Part shown: positions 5,192-9,385 of the stretch, in pieces
Layout: each line of letters starts with the position of its first letter
How positions within the stretch are numbered: the stretch's first letter is position 1
Source: a candidate division LCP-89 bacterium
GTDB lineage: Bacteria > Electryoneota > B3-LCP
Assembly: GCA_025774735.1 (NCBI GenBank)
Contig: JALGZU010000087.1
Span: 1 to 9,385, forward strand
DNA length: 9,385 nt
Reading direction: 5' to 3'
Notes under the pieces: model-generated
Seen by the model: the letters and a program-made list of their open reading frames with translations, nothing else
The model's database searches: none
Told to the model about the DNA's origin: nothing
Made by a program: the position numbers and the translations under genes

Positions 5192-7636
5192 TTAATTATA
5201 CCTTGACAGGGTCCTCTGGATCGATTCCAAATGGTCGCGGGCTTGATCGTAATCCCCCATGATGAGGGCATCTTCAGCCTGTACCACCTCGCCGGGAATC
5301 GCGCGGAGTTCGCGCATATCCACGCCCTGGCGCTGGTTCCGGATTTTCTGTTTGGTTTGTTGGATGTCGTCCTTGGTTTTGCTCAGCAGAGCGATGAGTT
5401 CCGCCTCTTCCGGGGAGGTCTTGCGCTGGATATCCTCGAGCCAGCCGAACGACGTCAGATCGCTCTCTACGGAGAGGAAATAGAATTCCTTCAGAGGCTT
5501 AATGCTAATCTCGCGGGGAAGATCCGTCAGTGACGTTTCCTGCTTGAACTCCCTCTCGTCCGCGTCGAATTCGATCAGGCGGACTTTCCTGAATTTGGCA
5601 TCACTGCTGTGAGTGAATGTGACGGTCTCCTCTTTGCCGGAATTGTTCCAGAGGGCGATGATATCTTCATCGCCTCGGGTGAAGAGCTTGTAAACGGTCC
5701 AGCGGTAGTCCAAAAAAGTGCTTTCACCCGGTGCGAAGAGCTGACAATCGAACTTCTGTGCAGACTGTGCTCCCCCGATAGCCCGGCCGATGTCAACGAT
5801 CAGTTCCCGGATGATGGGATCGGGGAGGTGACTGATTGGATTGCCCGGCAATATATTTTCGTGCAGGACGCTGGCCATGGTGGAGATCTCTACTTTTTGA
5901 TGGAAGACAATGGTCCATTCGTGCAGAGCTGCTAACAGGTTTTCGCGACGGTTACTGGCGAGGGGGCCAAGTATGATCATTTCTGTGACCCAGAAAGGAA
6001 GATCCACTCCATACTTAGCGAAGAGTTCATTGATACTCTCAAGTTGGTCAGAATATGCTTGGTCGATCATGGTCCGCCACAGCTTTCCCATGTAGGGAAA
6101 TTCTTTCTTGATCTGGCTTACCGGTCTGGCCGTTTCCAGGTATTGGCCTTTTCTGTCCAGTGCGCCGCGCGTTTTTGTCAGATCCTCTACTTCGAACGGA
6201 GGCGCCTGATTGGCGGCATCCTCAACCACGTAAGGGGCTTCTGGATTCGGCTTCCAGAGGGTATGTAAGAGACCGGAGTTTCCCGGATGGAGGCCCCACG
6301 CATCGATGTACTCACCAATACCCCTCTCCAGCAAGTGCTCGAACATGGCGAGGTTGGCATCGGTATGAATAAACTGCGGAGTGGCGGCACGAGCCCTGGG
6401 ATTAGCCCGGTGGATGGCTTCGGCCGCACTGCGGGTTATGGCAAAGAGAATGTCCCCATAGGTGTCGATATACATCTGGATAGCTTCGGCTAAGCCATCG
6501 CGCTGCATGGTCTGTTCATACCAGCGTGTAGTCCAGATGCCCTCCTCACCCGATGTCAGAGGCCGGCCATCACGGTCGAAGTTGACCGAAAGCCAGAATT
6601 GGTTCGGCTCATTCGGCAGGATGAAATGGCGGATTACAGGCGATCCCGGTGCATCGTAGATGCCATCTCCGTCGTACCGCTCGGCGAGCGCTTCGCAGTA
6701 ATTCCCCCAACTGTCGATAAGGAGCTCATTCTCCGCATCGTAAAAACCGAATTTCCCCGACGGTCCGCGCTGGTACTTGGTCCACTCAGGGAAGCATTCG
6801 ATCCGGACGAAGGGTTCGCCGTGGTAGAATTGGTTCGACAAGTCGAGCAGAAAGTCGCCGATCTCCCACTGATACTTCCCCCGCTGGCGCTCGACAATCG
6901 ACCAACCCAGATCATCGATGTCGATGAATTGGAATCCGTACTTCTCAGTCTGCTGGTTCTTCTTGCGGAACCATACCCGCTCCCAGTCAGACTGCTTCCG
7001 GTACTCAACTTTAGGGTATAATTCCCAAAGATGCTTGGCGGTTTCCCAGGTTGCCTCTTCCCGGCTCAATCCCCCCGATTGACCCCTTAAGTAGTCCCGG
7101 GCTATGTCGCGCTTCTGATCCTGGCTGATCTCATCCACACCATTGCTGAATACGGTTTCGAAGAATTCCGGTCCCTCGCGCCAGCAGCGGTACATGAAAT
7201 ACGATCCTCTCTCCTTCGGTTCGCTGATGACTTCGATGTCGACGGTCCGGTCATCGATGATAAGTTGTACGTAGTAACGACCCACCCGCAAACTCTGCAG
7301 TTCCAGGTCTCTGCTGATGCTTTTGCCTGGAGGTAGCAGCAGAGATCCAACTGCGAAGGGAATACCAACTTCGTAGGGTTCACGGGTGATCCCCTCGATG
7401 AAAATGTTGACCTGAGTCTTCGCAGAAATCTCGGCCGTGATGGGTGCGGACGTCTTGTTGGTCAGGACGATGGGGATCACCTCCCGGTAGCCGCACCATA
7501 ACTCTATTGAAGCCGGTAGGGAGATGCTCAGGCGGTCGGTTTCAATCGCCTCCGTTGTCGGCTGGGCGAATCCTAACTCGCATAATGAGGCGGTCAGTAA
7601 GATCACCAGTAGAGAAGAGATTTTGTGGATCTTCAT
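5192..7636 (-). CDS. Secreted putative glycoside hydrolase-like TIM-barrel protein inserted in the nuo operon
   Basis: I cannot assign this 814-residue protein to a named family. An N-terminal signal peptide (about residues 1-24: Lys-rich start, hydrophobic core, GFA-Q cleavage) sends it out of the cytoplasm; the cysteine in it does not make a proper lipobox. Next comes a beta-rich segment (about 34-136) like an Ig-type domain, then a probable (beta/alpha)8 barrel (about 235-600). Barrel marks are FQFIDIDDLGW followed by VERQRGKYQWE (235-258), FILPNEPNQFW (338-348; putative acid/base Glu343), DAWGLHPGN (445-453) and PFWVTEM (547-553; putative nucleophile Glu552). These resemble clan GH-A enzymes, although the 209 residues between the two glutamates are more than usual. 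A second beta region (about 636-724) and a charged helical, probably coiled-coil tail (about 736-814) follow. I chose the ATG at 7634-7636 because GGTGAG lies 7 bases upstream; a GTG at 7646-7648 would add four residues. It lies between nuoD (46-base gap) and nuoE (35-base gap), same strand. Substrate unknown; it may be a non-catalytic relative. Confidence 0.72.
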   Translation of the reverse strand: MKIHKISSLLVILLTASLCELGFAQPTTEAIETDRLSISLPASIELWCGYREVIPIVLTNKTSAPITAEISAKTQVNIFIEGITREPYEVGIPFAVGSLLLPPGKSISRDLELQSLRVGRYYVQLIIDDRTVDIEVISEPKERGSYFMYRCWREGPEFFETVFSNGVDEISQDQKRDIARDYLRGQSGGLSREEATWETAKHLWELYPKVEYRKQSDWERVWFRKKNQQTEKYGFQFIDIDDLGWSIVERQRGKYQWEIGDFLLDLSNQFYHGEPFVRIECFPEWTKYQRGPSGKFGFYDAENELLIDSWGNYCEALAERYDGDGIYDAPGSPVIRHFILPNEPNQFWLSVNFDRDGRPLTSGEEGIWTTRWYEQTMQRDGLAEAIQMYIDTYGDILFAITRSAAEAIHRANPRARAATPQFIHTDANLAMFEHLLERGIGEYIDAWGLHPGNSGLLHTLWKPNPEAPYVVEDAANQAPPFEVEDLTKTRGALDRKGQYLETARPVSQIKKEFPYMGKLWRTMIDQAYSDQLESINELFAKYGVDLPFWVTEMIILGPLASNRRENLLAALHEWTIVFHQKVEISTMASVLHENILPGNPISHLPDPIIRELIVDIGRAIGGAQSAQKFDCQLFAPGESTFLDYRWTVYKLFTRGDEDIIALWNNSGKEETVTFTHSSDAKFRKVRLIEFDADEREFKQETSLTDLPREISIKPLKEFYFLSVESDLTSFGWLEDIQRKTSPEEAELIALLSKTKDDIQQTKQKIRNQRQGVDMRELRAIPGEVVQAEDALIMGDYDQARDHLESIQRTLSRYN

Positions 7637-7643
7637 GGAAAGA

Positions 7644-7649
7644 CTCACC
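7644..7649 (-). promoter_or_regulatory. Ribosome binding site deciding the start of the inserted secreted-protein gene
   Basis: GGTGAG on the minus strand lies 7 bases before the ATG at 7634-7636, a good spacing for a Shine-Dalgarno element. It contains the alternative GTG start (7646-7648), which itself has no purine-rich site upstream. This favours the ATG, which also gives the more compact signal peptide. Confidence 0.5.
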
Positions 7650-7682
7650 GTACAGGTTTGGTTGCACTGATTGTGTGCATAT

Positions 7683-8912
7683 TCAGCGATCCAGCTCCCC
7701 GCCGATCATGTTGATTGATCCGAAGATCGGCACTACGTCAGCGACCATGTGGTCCTTGAGCATCGCCGGCAGCGCTTGCACCAGCGGGAAACAGGGCGGG
7801 CGGCAGCGGCATTTGTAAGGCTTGTCCGTGCCGTCCGAAACCACGTAAAATCCCAGCTCTCCGTTCCCCCCTTCCACGGCCTGGTAAACTTCGCCGGGGG
7901 GGGGATTGACACCGTGGCCGTTCATGACCAGCTTGAACTGGTTCATCAGGCCTTCGATGTTGTCGTAAACATCCCTCTTATCCGGTTTGGTAACCGACTT
8001 CTCCAGGGCATTCACCGGACCTTCCGGCAGTTGCTGCAGGCACTGGTCGATGATGCGGCGGCTCTGGCGCATCTCTTCCATTCGTACCAGGTAGCGGTCG
8101 TACGCGTCGCCGGTCGTCCCTAAGGGGACAGAAAACTCCATTCGGTCGTACACGGAATAAGGGAAGGAGCGGCGTACGTCGTAGGCGACTCCCGCAGCAC
8201 GCAACAACGGGCCCGTGAAACCGTATCTTACCGCCTCTTCAGGGGTCACCGGGCTGATACCCTTCACCCGGTCGATGAAAATGCGGTTGCGAGTTAGTAG
8301 TTTGTCCAGCTCAACGATGACCTCGTCCACCATGGGCATATATTTGCGGCACTCCGCTTCGAAGCCTTCCGGGAGATCCGCGCAGAGGCCGCCCACGCGG
8401 GCAAAATTGGTGGTGACCCGGGCTCCGCAGGCCGATTCAATCAGTTCGTAACAGTACTCGCGGGCTTTCATGGTGTACAGGAAGGCAGTGAAGGCGCCTA
8501 GTTCCATCGCCGCCGCGCCGACGGCGGTGATGTGGTCAGCGACGCGTGAGATCTCGGAAATCAGTACCCGTACGTATTCACCGCGCTCGGGAACGGTGAT
8601 GCCGAGGAGTTTCTCGACCGATATGCAATAACCCACGTTATTGATGATGGGGCTGACGTAATTCAGGCGGTCGGTGTAGATGGTGGCGCTGTTCCAGCTG
8701 TTGGCCTCCACAGACTTCTCGAAGGCCCGGTGCAGGTAGCCGATTTCAACGTCGGACCAGACGATCCGCTCGCCGGTGATGCGTACCATGATGCGGACGA
8801 TGCCGTGCATGGATGGGTGCGAAGGTCCCATGTTGAGGAACATCTCCTCGACAGGAATCTCCTCCTCCATCACCTCGGCGATTCCGACGAATTCTTTCTC
8901 TTCAGTGGCCAT
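7683..8912 (-). CDS. nuoD: NADH-quinone oxidoreductase subunit D (NuoD)
   Basis: NuoD is the 49-kDa-type subunit of the peripheral arm, related to the large subunit of NiFe hydrogenases but without the metal site; with NuoB and NuoH it forms the quinone-reduction pocket. The 409 residues cover the full family length. Visible marks are NMGPSHPSMHG (residues 27-37) with the pocket histidine region, DRLNYVSPIINNVGY (81-95) with the conserved tyrosine Y85 matching the quinone-site Tyr of the family, VEKLLGITVPER (99-110), RVGGLCADLP, the GVAYDVRRSFPYSVYD segment, FSVPLGTTGDAYDRYLVRMEEM and the C-terminal GGELDR. The first 24 residues form an acidic extension. It starts 26 bases after nuoC, with no obvious ribosome site. 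It ends at TGA (7683-7685), after which nuoE would normally follow directly; here the secreted-protein gene intervenes. Confidence 0.98.
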   Translation of the reverse strand: MATEEKEFVGIAEVMEEEIPVEEMFLNMGPSHPSMHGIVRIMVRITGERIVWSDVEIGYLHRAFEKSVEANSWNSATIYTDRLNYVSPIINNVGYCISVEKLLGITVPERGEYVRVLISEISRVADHITAVGAAAMELGAFTAFLYTMKAREYCYELIESACGARVTTNFARVGGLCADLPEGFEAECRKYMPMVDEVIVELDKLLTRNRIFIDRVKGISPVTPEEAVRYGFTGPLLRAAGVAYDVRRSFPYSVYDRMEFSVPLGTTGDAYDRYLVRMEEMRQSRRIIDQCLQQLPEGPVNALEKSVTKPDKRDVYDNIEGLMNQFKLVMNGHGVNPPPGEVYQAVEGGNGELGFYVVSDGTDKPYKCRCRPPCFPLVQALPAMLKDHMVADVVPIFGSINMIGGELDR

Positions 8913-8938
8913 GTTGTCGTGTATACTGAATGGATGTC

Positions 8939-9385
8939 TTATTCTTTGGAGGGTTCCAACGCCTCATCCGAACGCAGCACCTCCGGCTTGCGCAGGTCGA
9001 GGCGCGGTTGACGCCGCTGAATGGGATAATCCTTGCGCAGCGGATGCCCCTCGAAGCCTTCATATAACATGATGCGTTTCAGGTCCGGGTGCCCCAGAAA
9101 CCGAACGCCGTAAAGGTCGTAACATTCCCTCTCGAACCAGTTCGCGGCCGGGTACAGGAGCGTGAGTGTGGGCATCTCGAGGGCGTTTTCGTCCAGTTTT
9201 ACCTTAACCCGGAGGCGTTGTCGCTTAGGGATGGAGATAAGATGGATGACGACCTCGAAGCGCGGCTGGCGGCCGATATAATCCACCGCGGTCAGGTCCA
9301 TGAAATGATCGAAAGCGGCTTCAGGGTCCGTTTGCAGAAACTCCAGCGCCTCGATGACCTTCTCGCTGCTCACCGTCAAGGTAGG
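8939..9385 (-). CDS. nuoC: NADH-quinone oxidoreductase subunit C (NuoC), 5' end beyond window
   Basis: NuoC is the 30-kDa-type subunit that packs against NuoD in the peripheral arm of complex I. The last 148 residues are present. Visible marks are FDHFMDLTAVDY, then LYPAANWFERECYDLYGVRF, GHPDLKRIML and EGHPLRKDYPIQRR, the classic 30-kDa subunit signature. The frame is open to the window edge and the residues before the first possible start (a TTG at 9377-9379) read PTLTVSSEKV, which matches the beta strand preceding this helix in NuoC proteins. The TTG is therefore probably an internal leucine, and 20 to 60 N-terminal residues lie outside the window. NuoC and NuoD are separate genes here, unlike in E. 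coli. The gap to nuoD is 26 bases. Confidence 0.97.
   Translation of the reverse strand, partial: PTLTVSSEKVIEALEFLQTDPEAAFDHFMDLTAVDYIGRQPRFEVVIHLISIPKRQRLRVKVKLDENALEMPTLTLLYPAANWFERECYDLYGVRFLGHPDLKRIMLYEGFEGHPLRKDYPIQRRQPRLDLRKPEVLRSDEALEPSKE

Noticed and set aside
6599..7021. Plus-strand open frame of 140 codons opposite the secreted-protein gene
   Set aside because: It overlaps the better supported minus-strand gene in its barrel region, has no ribosome site I can see, and looks like a codon-bias shadow.
7646..7648. GTG as the start of the inserted secreted-protein gene
   Set aside because: It lies inside the GGTGAG that is well spaced for the ATG at 7634-7636, and has no ribosome site of its own. 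It remains a minor alternative.
5157..7682. Transposon or insertion-sequence remnants around the inserted gene
   Set aside because: Neither junction shows a convincing terminal inverted repeat, target duplication or transposase fragment; the short similarity GCACA-C/G-A on both sides is too weak.
7444..7818. Plus-strand open frame of 124 codons spanning the nuoD and secreted-gene junction
   Set aside because: It covers the ends of two minus-strand genes, is low-complexity in Ser, Arg and Gly, and has no domain or context support.
9377..9379. TTG as the start codon of nuoC
   Set aside because: The frame stays open to the window edge and the residues upstream of it fit the NuoC fold, so the gene most likely begins beyond base 9385.

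Overview
The window is a stretch of bacterial chromosome that carries, entirely on the minus strand, the middle of an operon for respiratory complex I (proton-pumping NADH:quinone oxidoreductase). Read in the direction of transcription (from high to low coordinates) the order is nuoC (5' end cut by the window) - nuoD - a large secreted protein resembling a glycoside hydrolase - nuoE - nuoF - nuoG - an exported SagB/ThcOx-type nitroreductase - a one-helix membrane protein of 76 residues - nuoH (3' end cut by the window). All gaps are short (16 to 55 bases, with one 4-base overlap), so the whole block looks like one transcript. No stretch above 60 bases lacks a gene. I see no RNA genes, CRISPR arrays, insertion sequences or transposases.

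The organism is a bacterium with a canonical 14-subunit type complex I: separate nuoC and nuoD, NADH-oxidising NuoE/F/G present, all Fe-S ligands in place including the extra N7 site in NuoG. It is not an enterobacterium, which would have fused nuoCD and a NuoG of about 900 residues. NuoG here has only 537 residues, and NuoH carries the AETKR variant of the quinone-loop motif. GC content is moderate to moderately high, and most starts lack a clear Shine-Dalgarno motif. This fits a deep-branching or uncultured phylum, for example in the FCB group, Acidobacteria or the former Deltaproteobacteria. The window alone does not let me name it.

Function by region: NuoE and NuoF form the NADH/FMN end, NuoG the iron-sulfur wire, NuoC and NuoD the base of the peripheral arm with the quinone pocket, and NuoH the membrane subunit that completes that pocket. 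Three genes that are not standard complex I subunits interrupt the operon. Between nuoD and nuoE lies a signal-peptide protein of 814 residues with a TIM-barrel-like core, a NEPN motif and a WVTE motif; it has lower GC than its neighbours. Between nuoG and nuoH lie a signal-peptide-bearing FMN nitroreductase-like protein and, translationally coupled to it, a one-helix membrane protein with a charged tail. These interruptions are the most interesting part of the window.
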